A stretch of DNA of 64,000 bases from Tenebrio molitor (lineage: Eukaryota > Arthropoda > Insecta > Coleoptera > Tenebrionidae): assembly GCF_963966145.1 (NCBI RefSeq), contig NC_091053.1, positions 11,780,001 through 11,844,000 of the forward strand, written 5' to 3'. Shown here one piece after another: positions 1 through 12,445 of this stretch. The position numbers and the translations under genes are program-made. Under the pieces are notes generated by a model. It was not told the DNA's origin and ran no database searches. It saw only the letters and a list, made by a program, of their open reading frames with translations. Numbering within the stretch: the stretch's first letter is position 1; every line of letters starts with the position of its first letter.

Positions 1-1364
1 ATAGCCGACCGTTTTAAACCTTTTTGCCATAAAATTGACAGTTTCCATTGTCACCTAAATTTACGACAGCACAAGTAGCAGGTCATAAATAAAAATGATT
101 TTGAAAGTTGAAATGTAAAACTGCGTTTAATTCAAAATCTAATTGGTATTTTTTCCGTAGATTTCGTAAATAATTATAGGAAGTGAATCTGCATAGGTTA
201 GTATAAAAATCAGAATTTGACTTTTTGGTTGAAATTTACATTTAAATTTTTTTTGGCTTTGTTTGTAAGTGAAAAATTATCAAAAAATTATGAAACGTAC
301 CTTACCAATAGCCAGGTAAGTCTGGAAAATTTCGACAATTTTATTTAATTAGAAGTCGCGATTTCTCGCGTGCGCGTACCTATACGATGCCCCACCCGGT
401 ATAACTCTTCATCATTCATTTCCGCAATCAGATCCGTCCAAAAATGTGATTTTTTTTTAAATTTTGAATACAATAAAATACAAGGTGTCACTTGGAGTTT
501 ATAGATTTTGGCATATAACAACTATTTTTGTACTGCAACAAAATCTTTGACTCGATAAATAAATTTTATTTAGAAGAGTCGATTTGTTTCCGTTGTTTAT
601 TCACAAAATAGGAACAGTCCACTTTCAGTATGAATAGATGTTTCTCATCATATTTTTGACGTGTCATTTTTCCTCCTAATAAATAATGCTACGTTAAGAA
701 TTTTTCATATTCATCAACAGGACTTCAAGATAAACATTTTAACCACTGTGTACTTGCTATGCTACATAGACGTAACGTAAAACATCTAGAAAAACTTTGC
801 ACCTTAGATAAATTTATAATGATACAAAATGCTCAATTTTTCATGGTGCTTGAAAAAAAAAGTTGTTTCTTGTTGTTAGACGACTTGGAGAGGATTGAAA
901 ATCCTAGATTTTCGTATTGGAGATGGCAAGGGAGATAGAAGTAGACGTATAGTTGGGAAATGTTGGTAAGAGTCTCATTTTGATGCTCTACCGAAGATTT
1001 TCTTCAACTTGAATGGTATTTAACCAAAAAACCAACGTGGTTATACCTACCTAGTTGTTATAAGGACATAAATATTTAAAAAGAGCTAGATCACACAATT
1101 ACCAGGACATATCAAAAATTCTCAGCAATATGCATTCAAAGTTCCATTCAAGTTTATTTTTCTTGTTACATCTGCCGCTTCTTTCTTGCTACTATCTTCG
1201 TCTATTTATTTGATTTCTTATATTTCTTGCACTGTAACTCACACTAGATTTCCTTCATCTTCAAAAAGTGTTCAAATCAGTTAAGATCTTCTTTTGATAA
1301 TTTCGTAGAACATAGTTATCTCTTCTTTCGTACCAGCTCTTATTTATTAATTTCTAGATGCAGT
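1..1364. other. AT-rich non-coding DNA, no gene seen
   Basis: No frame with recognisable protein content on either strand. The sequence becomes pyrimidine-rich on the plus strand from about 1130. Confidence 0.6.
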
Positions 1365-1368
1365 ATCG

Positions 1369-1960
1369 ATTAAGAACAATTTCAGCCAAAAAATTATTTC
1401 CTTGACCAACAGCTTTGCCTTTCTTCTTCTTTTGTTCATTTTCTATTCTGTTCAAAATATAGTGGACGTAGTAAAGTCAATTGTTTTCTGATTCTTCTTA
1501 TTACGTCAATTGTTTTCTGATTCTGTTCATTTCTTCTTCACTTGTTCCCGTCTTATTGAATATTATCTCGAAATATTTCCATTTCTCTGTTAGGTTCTTC
1601 ACTTTTAGTTCCTCTATTTCTAATTTTTTCCCAAAGATACTTTCTTGCTGTCATCTTGGTTCAATAAGGACAATTTCATCTAAAAGTATATTTCCTTGAC
1701 CCCAACAGCTTTGCCTTTCTTCTTTTATTTATTTTCTATTCTGTTCAAAATATAGCGGACGTAATAACGTCAATTGTTTTCTGATTCTTCTTATTACGTT
1801 AATTGTTTTCTGATTATTCTGTTTATTTCTTCTTCACTTGTTCCCGTCTTATTGAATATTATCTCGAAATATTTCTATTTCTTTGTTAGTTTCTTCACTT
1901 TTGTTTCCTCTATTTCTAATACTTTCCCAAAGATACTTTCTTGCTGTCATCTTGATTCAA
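1369..1960. repeat. Tandem duplication, 293-bp unit, about two copies
   Basis: The stretch with CTATTCTGTTCAAAATATAG at 1443 recurs at 1736. The copies share TTCCTTGAC, the GTCAATTGTTTTCTGATTC motif (itself repeated inside each copy) and CACTTGTTCCCGTC in the same order. Small frames of 72-74 codons in each copy are shadows of this pyrimidine-rich repeat and are not taken as genes. Confidence 0.9.
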
Positions 1961-4900
1961 TTATTTCATTTCTTTTGGTTTCTTCTCTTGAACCTTGAAC
2001 TCCTTTACTGCTCCCAAAGTTGTAACACTCTAAACTAACATAGCATTTCTATTAAGTATTTCTTATTGTATTTTGGTTTATTTCTTTAGTCTATAACATT
2101 AAATCAATTGTTTTCTGATTCTTCTTTGTTTGTTCCTTTCTTTAATCTAATCTCCAAGTTTTTCAATTTCGCTGTCGCTTTCTTCATTTAGATATCTAGT
2201 GATATTAGATTTTGTTGTCTTCATGGATTTCGCCATATCTTCGGTATTCAATTTTATTTTATATATTTCTAATTAATTTCCGAAGATTCTTTCTTTCTAT
2301 CTACATCTAACTACTTTACTTTGTGTCTTATGTTTCTTTTCTTGGTTTGCTTGCTCCACATTTCTGTTCTCTAAACACTAGGTAAACCGTCATCTCGTTA
2401 GTTTCATTACCGTAGTTCCTTCTTCTTTCTTTCTTCTGCAATTCTTTTATATCTCTTGATACAACCAGAAACAAACCTTATTAAAATAAAAACCACACAA
2501 GCAAAACAATACGCCCTTCCAATTTCTTTCTTTCTGCTTTCTTCATTCCGATTCTCTTTTCTATATCTTGGTACCACCAAAAACAAATCATCTTACAATA
2601 AAAAGACAAGAATCAACACTTTTGCAATTTTATTTTTTAATTTTACTTGTTTCCTCATTACTCTCTTCACTTCTCCCTCAGCCCTTACCCTCGCACTAAA
2701 TCTGAAGATATAAATTATGAATCTGAAATTTCAGTAGCTTTCTCTTTGAGCCGTCGACCAGCCATCGAAACCACAACTCCGACTTGAAATTGACCTTTTG
2801 CTCACTTATGAACCGTAATGCGTTAAATTCGATTAAAAACATGTATCAAATTTCTGACGAGTCGGACCTCCAAGGTGGATATGAGCCGATTCCACAGTCG
2901 ACCATCGCACTCGACCTCCAACCGCATCTTCCACTTCTTCGCGCCACTCGCTTGGTCCTCTACCCGACGCTGCTACTTAAGTATCTATGGATCAAACCGT
3001 CTTAAGTTAACAAGAATGTGACAAAATCGGCTTGTTCACTGGTCTCATAAACACCCTATTATGGTTCACCAAATTCTAGAGTTACACCAACAAAACGAAC
3101 ATCACAAAAAACAAATAGTATATGTTACAAAAGAAAAAAAATCGTAGTATTATTGTCATCACTATCACAATTGTTCACTGTCATCATCTTTCTCATTCTT
3201 ATTACTATTTCAAACCACCATTACTTAACTAATCTCAACGTTTGAAATGCAACCGAACTCCGTACGAATCAATCTGCGACTCTCGTTTTATTTCTCGCCA
3301 CTGTTCCCCTTCAAATTCATTCAAACACTTCACAATGACATTTCTCTCTTCGAGAAAGTTTCACAGCGCCTTTTGCAGTAAATCCCAGAAATCGCAGAAC
3401 ACTCACATTATTATTGATTATTTTTTAATGCGTAAACAAATTCTTTTGTCGATGTCCGAATGGGATTTACCGGGAAACGGCAATGCTTTAGTCAACCATT
3501 TATCCTTTAAATGAGACAAATGTGCCATAAATTATTTGCGTTTAAATACGATTTTGTCTGGTCAGTCGGCGGGTTTGCTTTAATACGGTCGTAAATACGC
3601 CTACGCCGCGTTATTGTTATTCAATTAGTCACAACTTACCTCTATTTGTGTATCGCTAACTGGTTTGTGGTCATTTGTCAAGTGCCAATGATTTTTCAAA
3701 ATGGGAAAGAACCAGTTGAAGCGCCTTCAGGTAGGTACGGGCGGCGCGGCGTTCAGGCAGGATTAAATCATTAGGGGAATATTGCTCTCGAGTGTGTGTC
3801 AGTGTGAACAGCTGCTGCTGGGATTTTTTTGTTTGTAAGGTGGTATTAGTTGGGGGCAAGTTGTTTGTTGGTCGAAATAAATTCTTGACTTAAGCTGTCT
3901 TTGGAGGTGATCAAGCAATGTTAATCTAAATTGTCTAGTTGAGCTTGCGCTGTCGCTTTTAATTTTCCATTTGGTTTCTTGCTTGAGGTAAATCTGTTAA
4001 AACTATTTTTGGAGATGGATGTTTTCATCTTGTCTTTATTTATGTTGCGTCAGATTGGATTGGAATCCCTCAAGGTTCTATATTGGTTCCAGTGTTATTG
4101 TTAATACATATGTATGTATATGCATATAGTAGTAGTAAACATAACGCCTTTTATTTTATTTGCGTATTCATCCGTGAAAACACTAACAAAATAAATGAGA
4201 TCCACTCTCGCTCTTTAAAGTTAAAAGTAAAACAAGTAAATTATCAATAATTGGCAATTATCTCCTTACTTAGTTTTAATGGTAATTGAACGGCAATCAG
4301 TGACAATATTGCAATAACTTATCTGTATCCTGACACCTGCATTAGTTAATAACTGGCACTAGTTAGTTTTAGTAAAATTGTTAACCACTATCAATTAATA
4401 GCCAACATGCCACTTACATACCTACTGAGCGTGTGAACACGACTTACGCGACTTAAGCAGCCATTGCGAGCAACCGAGTTAATTAATTGATATCTTGGAG
4501 GAATTTTGAAAATCTATCGGAAAAACTTGCCGTGAGCCGTCACGACGTCTGAAACAAATTAAACTCAGACAAATTAAGGAAAATATAATTGGAGTTGATT
4601 TACAGTTGTTTTCCAGGAACTGTCTGGTTTAAATTTGACAGGTATGTAATGTTCCCTGAAATCACCAGCACAAGGGGTACGTGGCGGTGGTTTCTTTCTG
4701 CGGTAAGTCTCAAAGCGCCGCTAATGATGGGGTGGTCGGGGGTCAGCTTTGGTCACTTTGCAGATCATTTATCTCAGAACTGAGTGACCGTTTAACAACG
4801 GTCCGGACCGATTCCTTCAGCTACAAAAGCTTCCACTTCTGATAAACTCGCAGCTGAGGAGAAAAAAGTAAGCGATTGAAATTTGGAACTTGCACCCTGC

Positions 4901-6826
4901 AAGTATGTTCGTTTCAAGTATCATTCCTTAATCCGGCATTGAAGGCGGTGTTTGTTGTCTTCATGGGAACCTGTTTCGACAATGGACTGTGCTCAGAAGT
5001 CGGATAATAAATGTTAATGTTTGAGGAGCTTATACAAAGTCGATTTGATGTTTATTATAAGTACGTGGCGGTATGTTTAATTGGGATCAATTAATAAAGC
5101 ACGCACGACTGCCAACATTGTGGCTTTTGTCAAAAAAGATAATTAATAGTGGTTTTAATGGACGAAATCGTGGCTTGTTTGGGTCACTATTTCATAAAGA
5201 AAAGAGTGTTCAATTAAAGAGTGGGAATGTGTCGATGTGGGAATTGGTTTGAGGGGTTTGTGTAATCTTCAGATAGAAATTAATGTACTATTTTTCAATA
5301 AAGACAAATTAATTTGATTCATAATCTCTACATAAAAAAGATGAAGGTTTTCATGTTAAAAAAAAATATTGTTTTTGAAAAATTTGACATACGACAACTC
5401 ATAAGTGCCATAGACATGATGTGGTCAGTCTGTTTCTAGATTTTTAGGTTTAAGTATTTTCTATAAAACACTTCTATCGTTTTGAGTGTTAAGAACGGTG
5501 AAACCAAGCTTCATCAGTAAAAAACTAATGCCTTGAATCTCATTATTAAGTAAGATTTTGCTGGACCAATGTCAAAATTAGATACGTGTTGTTGGGTTTT
5601 AGACCAATTTGTAAGGGTGTGAGTGTTTTTTGAAGGACTTTTTTAATTATTCATAAAACAGTCCAAAAATGGAGGAATTAATTTTGGAGACTCATTTCTT
5701 GTTCCCTTTATTAGGACATGCCTAATGAGCAAAACTGTAACGACATTATTACCCCGCCAACAAAACCAAAAAGGCTCTTGCAGCATGCAGTGGTAACCGG
5801 AACTGGCCTCCTATCCGACCAGAATTTTTAAACGAAATTGGCATGCTGCGTTTTATAAATGGAACACGGGATCATTTGATTATTTTTGCGTTGAATTATC
5901 GGAATGCGAGTGATTGCAGTGTCAATTAAAGCCAAGCATCTGTTCTGGACAGGTCGGTGAAGACGTGACTTGAAATCACAACCATGTTGGGAAGCTTTGT
6001 TGTGCAAAAGTGGCCCTTCTCGAAAAGGGCATAAAGAACGGTGCTAAATTACTGTTATCGAACTGCAACTTGTGTGTGTGCACTGGCTGTTTGAACTGTG
6101 TTACGGATACGAATCTTACAGTGTTTTGCTAAATTATCCGCCATCGAAAATGAGTGGTTGCTCTTTGGTAAGTTCTACAATGCAAGAGAAAGACATGACG
6201 TTGAAAGAATGAATGAGATATGAGGACGGTTCATGATTTATTGTACCTGATGCAGAAAAAAGACTGAGTGAGAACAATTCAAGTTTGGTTGATTAAAATT
6301 CATTTAAAAAATAAAAAATACACTTCTCAGCTCGTCCTAAGACAACGTCAAGTTGCTGCGGTCAATATCCGGCAGAGGTCGCACCTCCGAAATGGCGTAA
6401 TAGCTGTGTCAAACCGATGAATAAAATAATTCCGCTAGCGATATTAAATTTATGAAGCGACTAGATGGGCTCTGTGAAATAAACGCTTTATCTGTTTACA
6501 TTTTCAATTTATTAGTTTCATGGTTTTTAGGTCGCTTTGAAGAGCCACGATCTCCAAACCCGTACCAAATCGGTACCCAAACCGCAGAACAAATGGTTAC
6601 TGCACTAGTAAAAACTCGTCAAATGTAAATAACCGACAGGTATTTCGGCATTGTTGTTGGAAACGATTAGGCCTGCGGTTTCACCGCAATTATTCACTGC
6701 ATAATTGACGTTTGCCTTATGTCAGTTTATCTCATTGTGTGCTACCCCGAGAGGAGTCAAAGCACTCGCCTCACAGTTACTTCAATTTCGTTTTTTTTTC
6801 TACTACTCACACATGTGTCCATCTGC
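1961..6826. other. Non-coding region, no gene recognised
   Basis: 1961-2700 continues the plus-strand pyrimidine bias with partial echoes of the 293-bp unit (GTTTTCTGATTCTTC near 2110). The rest is ordinary AT-rich sequence with short frames lacking any recognisable domain. Confidence 0.55.
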
Positions 6827-6830
6827 TATA

Positions 6831-6862
6831 CAGGGTGATTCACAATCATTCAGACCTCCACT
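6831..6862. mobile_element. Solo CAGGGTG-type terminal inverted repeat
   Basis: TATACAGGGTGATTCACAAT begins at 6827, matching the ends of the paired elements elsewhere in the window. No partner end was found, so this is a fragment. Confidence 0.45.
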
Positions 6863-7718
6863 TTAATCTCCATCAATGAAACACAAGAATAGAATAGAAT
6901 ATTTTCTTTTTTCTATTTTTTGCTCGTTGCATTTCTATTACCAATCACTCCACAAGATTTAGCTCTCAAAATTTTACTCTTTCCAAAATCATTGTCAAAA
7001 TGCATACACCGTTTTACTTTCTCCGGAAATGACACTTTATCGTTTCACGCCTCACCAAAGAATATTTTGTTGTAGTCATCTAACTATCTGATGTTCCCAA
7101 ATTTGGTGTCAAAATTCATCCTCAAACTGTCAAAAATGTGTCAACGCGTCAGTCCCAGCTGAGTGGTGTTATGGGATCTAATTTGTTTGTAATTTCCCAT
7201 ATCATATCATTTGCTTGCTCAATCGAACGTTCGATATCCGATACATGTGAATAGGCGAGGCCAACATATCCTATGTCCTTCCATCGTGCACAGTTATCCT
7301 GTCTGTTGTGGTCACGCCGGATAGGTCTTCACACACTCGTTAATGGGCTTAAATTCTCAACAACCAGCAGTTTACGGCAGTTTTATGACTCTTTACACAA
7401 CAACAAAAAGCTACCAAGCGTCACTTCATATAAAAATAATAATGATAATAGAAATAATAATATTTATTGATCGAAAAAAATAAAATTCATTTACGTGACA
7501 ATCTTATCGTATTATATAAAAAAAATGTATTTATGTATGTATTTCTTGTATTGAACAGATTGTGATGGGGTCTGAGCTGATAGAGCGTTTCTTTAGATCA
7601 AGTTTGACTAAAGAATTGCAAATGGTTGAAATTCAGAAAGATGAAACTAATTTAATACATATTGTAGATGTAAAGGATACATTGAGCACTTTAATAGTTA
7701 TTTCTATTTGTATATCAA

Positions 7719-7825
7719 GGCCGCGAAACCATTCTTTAAGGTAGGTACCGAAAGAAAAATTGTCACCGAGGCCGCTCGCGGCCGAGGCAGCACAATCTCG
7801 AGAATGTTAAGGATTTCGCGGCCAA
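7719..7825. repeat. GC-rich inverted repeat (GGCCGCGAAA arms)
   Basis: GGCCGCGAAACCATTCTTTAA near 7719 is mirrored by TTAAGGATTTCGCGGCC near 7808. The loop itself contains the small dyad GGCCGCTCGCGGCC. The CpG-rich core stands out from AT-rich flanks. Confidence 0.6.
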
Positions 7826-8034
7826 GGTGTATACAACATTTTTTGTGCAACCGACAATTTGTAATTATGTAGTATAAAACGAACAAGCAAATTTACTTCA
7901 CTATCAATAAATACTTATTAATTCGGATTACATGTCTGCGGTTTCTAATCTCATACCTGAAAAATCTAAACGCTAGCTAATTTGCATCAAGCATTTAAAA
8001 TGAAGGTCACTTTAACGGACGTCGTTAAAAGCAA

Positions 8035-8059
8035 CGGCCGCGAAATTGGATTTCGCGGC
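8035..8059. repeat. Perfect 11-bp dyad with 3-nt loop
   Basis: GGCCGCGAAAT, TGG, ATTTCGCGGCC. It has the same GGCCGCGAAA arm as the inverted repeat at 7719, so the two are probably parts of one repeat family. Confidence 0.75.
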
Positions 8060-8684
8060 CTGTTTTAGATACGCGAAGTGCATGTTTCGCGTATGGCTGC
8101 ACAAAAAATTGAAAAAAAATTGAAAAAAATTGTGTGATGCAGATTTTGCAATGAGATTATTTTTGTTTTGTACTATCGGTAACAAACGCAGAAAAAAATT
8201 CAACAGCCACTTTTGTTCAGTCCATTTTATTAGTTTAATTTTGATGGGAATGCAAATGTACCAATTAAACTAGGTACAAATCCGCAGCCCACTGCGCTAA
8301 ATTAACGCGTAATTGTTGCGAATTTCGCATTCATCAAGTGAATAATGCGAAAAAAGAAACGTTAATTTTGTTGTTAATTCAATTAAAAAAAAAAATGTGT
8401 CGCCCGTGTAGCGATGTTATCGGCGGCGTCATTTTCGGGTTATTACACCGAATGCGGTGTTCTGTGACAGTTATTTCCTTTTCGCCTCGTTTCAAATTTT
8501 AAAATAGGTAACGTGTGACGTTCGCGAAAACGTTGCGTTTAGCGTAAATTTTCTTCTAATTTACGTTTCGGCGATGTTGGAGCGGTGCTTTGTAGATTGC
8601 ATCAACGGTGCTGTAATTCATCGAGAATTTATTGCGGCGAGGGTTTCACAGTTACACTAGTTAAATAGTAATAACAATGATAAT

Positions 8685-8722
8685 GCGGCCTGAATACCGT
8701 GTCAGGGGGGATGCCGGGTCGA
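8685..8722 (-). repeat. Dispersed CGGCCTGAATACCG motif, copy 1
   Basis: GCGGCCTGAATACCGTGTCA, followed by GATGCCGGGTC. It is flanked on both sides by AAT-rich tracts. Copies also occur near 15693, 17839 and 36099. The trinucleotide tract next to GCGGCC suggests this is the 3' end of a minus-oriented SINE or LINE. Confidence 0.6.
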
Positions 8723-9389
8723 AGCGTAAAAATAATAATTATTGAGAGAAGGCAAATTGTGTTTTAATTTTGTAAAAAATGTGAAAATTTAACGGTTTGT
8801 CTGTTCGGTACAACACCCCGCGGGTCTGCTCAAGGCTGGCCACGGTAATTTTGTGTAAAATTCGGAAATTTCGGCCCACTTCTATTGATTAATGATCGTA
8901 TAGTTCACACGCACCAGTTCTTTTATTGTTCGTGTCGATGGCAGATGTTCAAAAGGGATACTAAATACGACCGTGACTGCCCATTGTGTTACATTTCTAT
9001 CATTATCCACTTCACATGTTATATTAAATTTGAATTAGCTTTAATTTTAACAAGTATTATGGAATATTTTAATAAGTAACGAGTGGCAGGAAACATATTG
9101 CGTTTGTGAGGGGAACCCACATTTTTTCTTTCGCTTGCGCATACACGGTGTCGACGAATAATTAACGCACGATGCGTGTTGCAGATTGCCGTTTAAAATA
9201 TTTACGCGGTTTGTTGACAACTCAGGAATAATATGCCCCTACCAGGTGATTATAAAAAGTTGTGATTCTCTTTGATAGGTTGGTGGTGTGTGTGAAATCT
9301 GAAAATGATTGTCACCGTTCAGTCAGTCACACAGTCGTCTTTTTACACTAAACAACAAAATAGACAATTTCAGAAAAGTTGTTGTTTTA

Positions 9390-10387
9390 TCTAAATGGTT
9401 AAATGTGGCATCCGAGAAGCAAATCTTCAAGAACTACACTGAAAGAGTATTTGAAAATGTAAAGAGCAGTGACAAAGATTGGGGACCAAATGTACACTTG
9501 CGTTATGAAAAGTTGCAAGAACTACTTCCCATGGAGTAAAATGACCGCCATGAAAACACAATGTACCACAACGAGATTTATTCCTACCAGAAGGTTTTAT
9601 CAACTTTTTTCAAGTTTCAAGAGAAGTAGAGTGAAGAATAAATCAGGAAGGTTGTCCAGATTTTTGGGACATTTCACGCAATTTCGTTCGCCTTGCATGA
9701 CCAAAACCCCAAAATTTTTCTAAATTTCGGCAAAGAATTGACAGATGTGACGCAACTGCTTGCAGATGAAGATGACGAAATGGAAAAAGATCGAGTTTGG
9801 TCGACTACAAAATCAGGAAAAAGATGAAGTTGTTGGAAGTTGCCAACAAACTCTCCAAGCTACATAAAATCATTGGACACTGTAGATTCGACTTTTTTGC
9901 CGTCGTCCATGGAGACGACGAACCAGCAAATTTTCTCTCCAAATACACTGTAAGCTCGATTATTTGTAAATCCAAAAGTTAAAACGCGATTTTCAGGAAA
10001 AGAAAAGGTTAAAATTGGACCAAGTGTGTTTTTTGGATTTCCAGATGAGTAGACTGTTGTCTCCAGTTTACGAATTGTTTTGTTTCCTCTTCTATTATGT
10101 CTGGAGATGACGTGAAAAATGTCGATGATTTTATCAAACTCTACTATGAGGGTCTTTCGGATCTCTTGAGACAATTGGGGAATGATCTAGACAAGATGTT
10201 TCTGTTCGACGATCTAGGCAACCAGTCGAAAATGTGGGGAAGGTTCGAGTTAAGGATCATGGTTACGATGATAAAAAATTTATTTGTTCGATCAGGAAGA
10301 CACGCTTTGGGAGAAGTATTCTTGAAGTTAGTTTCTCGGTCAAAGCTGCCGAAAAGTGTAGCGACCGAATTTCAAATTTGGAAATGA
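9390..10387 (+). pseudogene. Decayed CHK/EcKinase-like (ecdysteroid/choline kinase-like) gene
   Basis: Seen: plus-strand pieces line up in order with insect CHK-kinase-like proteins. They are a NEIYSYQKVLSTFFKFQE segment (about 9565-9625), GTFHAISFALHDQNPKIFLNF (about 9667-9729), VVHGDDEPANFLSKY (9902-9946), and VCFLDFQMSRLLSPVYEL (10024-10077). Last is SGDDVKNVDDFIKLYYEGLS (from about 10100) to LPKSVATEFQIWK before TGA. Phosphotransferase-fold residues survive: HGD at 9908-9916, the following Asn, and DFQ at 10036-10044; the usual Trp after HGD is lost. Damage: in-frame stops at 9537, 9627 and 9639, a frame change between about 9780 and 9830, and another near 10090. The N-terminal part is poorly recognisable. 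The family phosphorylates small molecules such as ecdysteroids in the cytosol. An AATAAA follows at 10442. A kept intron suggests a decayed gene copy rather than a retrocopy. Confidence 0.78.
9950..9996 (+). other. 47-bp intron inside the kinase-like pseudogene
   Basis: GTAAGC donor at 9950 and TTTTCAG acceptor ending at 9996. Removing it joins ...FLSKYT to EKKRLKLDQVCFLDFQ in phase 0, which recreates the expected spacing between the HGD and DFQ motifs. The length is typical of small insect introns. Confidence 0.8.
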
Positions 10388-10441
10388 TCTAGTTGTGTGA
10401 GTCAATTTGTGTTTTAGTGTTTTACTCGGTTTTACATTTTA

Positions 10442-10447
10442 AATAAA
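10442..10447 (+). promoter_or_regulatory. Polyadenylation signal after the kinase-like pseudogene
   Basis: AATAAA 55 bp after the terminal stop codon of the kinase relic, consistent with the 3' end of the ancestral transcription unit. Confidence 0.5.
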
Positions 10448-10913
10448 AGTCTGATCGATGCAAAATGTCTCTTATTTGATTTTGCAACAAATTATTCTTG
10501 TTTATCGTTAAGTTTCGTCAACCTACAAGGCAACCATGTAATCATTTGTTTTACACACACTGGCACAAATCGGTTCATTAAATCCTATTATACATTTGCA
10601 CTGGAGCAAACAATCAAGAAATTGTTTAAACAATGTATAGAAATTGTTGAAGTAGTGAAAGTTATGTTTTTGAAAATTAATTGGTCTTGGTATCCAACTA
10701 CGAGAGAAAGCAAAATTCAATAAAGGCTTCTTTGTAGAGCACAAAAGATCACGGAGGGCCGTATTGCACCCATGAGTGACTATTTGCGATAGATTGATAA
10801 TATTTATGTTTGTTGCTTTGGCAAATATGTATGATGTTTAAAACAAGAGAGTATCGTGCACAAAAGTGATTTCGACATTTATTTTTAATTAATATTCTAA
10901 AATAATAAACATA

Positions 10914-11383
10914 CAGGGTAATTCATATACTCTCATAGAAACTCTAACCGGTGGTAGATTTCAACCCCTAGACACTCTTACAAAAATGTCTAGGTTCTAA
11001 GGTTAAAATTGTTGAAGATAAAGCATGTTGAAGAGTGTAGGTACTACCACCTTTTAAGAACGGCAGATAAATGAAATTATTTTACGTTGAAACAAACTGT
11101 CAGGCATTGCTGTCAAAATGAAACTAAAGCGAACTTTATAATACCAATATTTTCTCTATAGCAACAATTGTTTGCTTCTATTATGACATTCATGGCATTT
11201 GTTATACATTGGACGTAAATTGGAATAATTTGGCGAAGAATGGCATTTACTAATAGTGAAAAAACCGATATGGTAATTTTAGCCAATTTTTGATGTATGA
11301 CTCAAAATTTTATTGTCAAGAGCCTTTTGAGACCGGAATCTGCCACTGGTTAAAATATTTATGAAACTATATGAACCACCCTG
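10914..11383 (+). mobile_element. Mariner-like non-autonomous element, 470 bp, TA-flanked
   Basis: Ends: TA-CAGGGTAATTCATATACTCTCA on the left, and on the right the inverse of CAGGGTGGTTCATATAGTTTCA followed by TA. The internal part keeps the start of a transposase-type frame at 11240. TA target and CAGGGTG ends fit the Tc1/mariner superfamily. Confidence 0.75.
11240..11293 (+). pseudogene. Transposase N-terminal remnant (DUF4817-like HTH start)
   Basis: ATG then MAFTNSEKTDMVILANF and a stop. It matches the opening MSFTNLEKTDMV of the better preserved remnant at 16838. Only 17 codons survive. Confidence 0.6.
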
Positions 11384-11637
11384 TATAAAATATGTAGGTT
11401 TTAGACACGAGGCGAAGCCGAGTGGAGTGCTGTAAAATACCTACCGTACGACTTTTCGGCCGACCAAATGTTTTATTTTGCACTTTTGCAGATTTTTATG
11501 AAATAACAAATGTCAAACTTTTTGATATACAGCTGCCACCCAGATATGTTGTATTTTCCCTATTATGATTATAATTATTTATTAGTCAATAAAAATTTAA
11601 AATAAATATTTTTTACTAGTATTAAAATTCAAATTTT

Positions 11638-11845
11638 TGGATTTCCTGCTCTAAAGAACTATCCCTTACATAGCATCTTCCAAACATCATGTTTTCTCAC
11701 TCTTACATTGGCACACAGCTTTTAGAACAAGGATGGCCAGTTTGTTAACGTGAGCCGAGCGCAAGTATCTTCTCAACAAAAGAAAGTTGCTTGTGTCGGT
11801 GTTAAGCGGTGATTATTTCTGATTTATGACAACCCGGGTTTACAA
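11638..11845 (+). repeat. 210-bp repeat, copy 1 (inverted partner at 17205)
   Basis: Shares long runs with the reverse complement of 17205-17412, such as CCAAACATCATGTTTTCTCA and GCGGTGATTATT. Similarity by eye is about 75-80 percent. Identity of the family is unknown. Confidence 0.8.
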
Positions 11846-12146
11846 CCTACCGGTATCGAACTCAGAAATGGAGTATAATGGACGTACACACTATATTAGC
11901 AACATCAGTTGTTGTGGAAAATGTTCTAAACCAAATTGTTCAACAAAATCCACTCATTTCCTACAAATTCTCAAGAAATATTTATAATCATATCCTTACA
12001 AATATTCCTCGGTTCAATTACCCAACAACGCGAATCTAATTTTGCCATTGGTACAACAACAATTTACTTAATAATGACAAACAAGGAGTTACTTTTCTTT
12101 ATGAATCTTGGTTTCGCTTTTCTGGTTTCGTTAACTCTCAAAATTA

Positions 12147-12440
12147 TTGAACAGAATCAAAATGCCATCATACCCAATTAAAATTGGTGTTTTGCAAGAT
12201 GTGGAACTAACAAACGACTATTTCAAACAAGATTCAACAACTGCTCACCTCACACGAACAACAAAAATTATGAAAGGGGTTCTTCCCAGGTTCATAGATA
12301 AGTGTAAGATTGTACTCAAGTCGATCACCTGATTTGACTCCTCTTGATTTCTTTTTGTTCCACCATTTAAGAAACATTGTTTACACATCCGATTAATAAT
12401 TTGAGAGAACTGCAACAAGCAACTTAAAATGTCATAGCAA
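12147..12440 (+). pseudogene. Relic of a mariner-like DDE transposase, catalytic C-terminal half
   Basis: YFKQDSTTAHLTRTTKIM (12204-12274 region) matches the conserved QQDGAxxHxA-type catalytic block. After one frame change, RSPDLTPLDFFLFHHLRNIV (about 12323-12385) matches the highly conserved RSPDLTPLDFFLWG block near the last acidic residue of insect mariner-like transposases. A stop follows within TSD*. Frame changes and stops make it inactive. Upstream sequence to 11936 may belong but is unrecognisable. Confidence 0.8.
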
Positions 12441-12445
12441 ATATA

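Noticed and set aside
9860..10174. 104-codon minus-strand frame
   Set aside because: Antisense of the kinase-like relic, whose plus-strand motifs explain the region.
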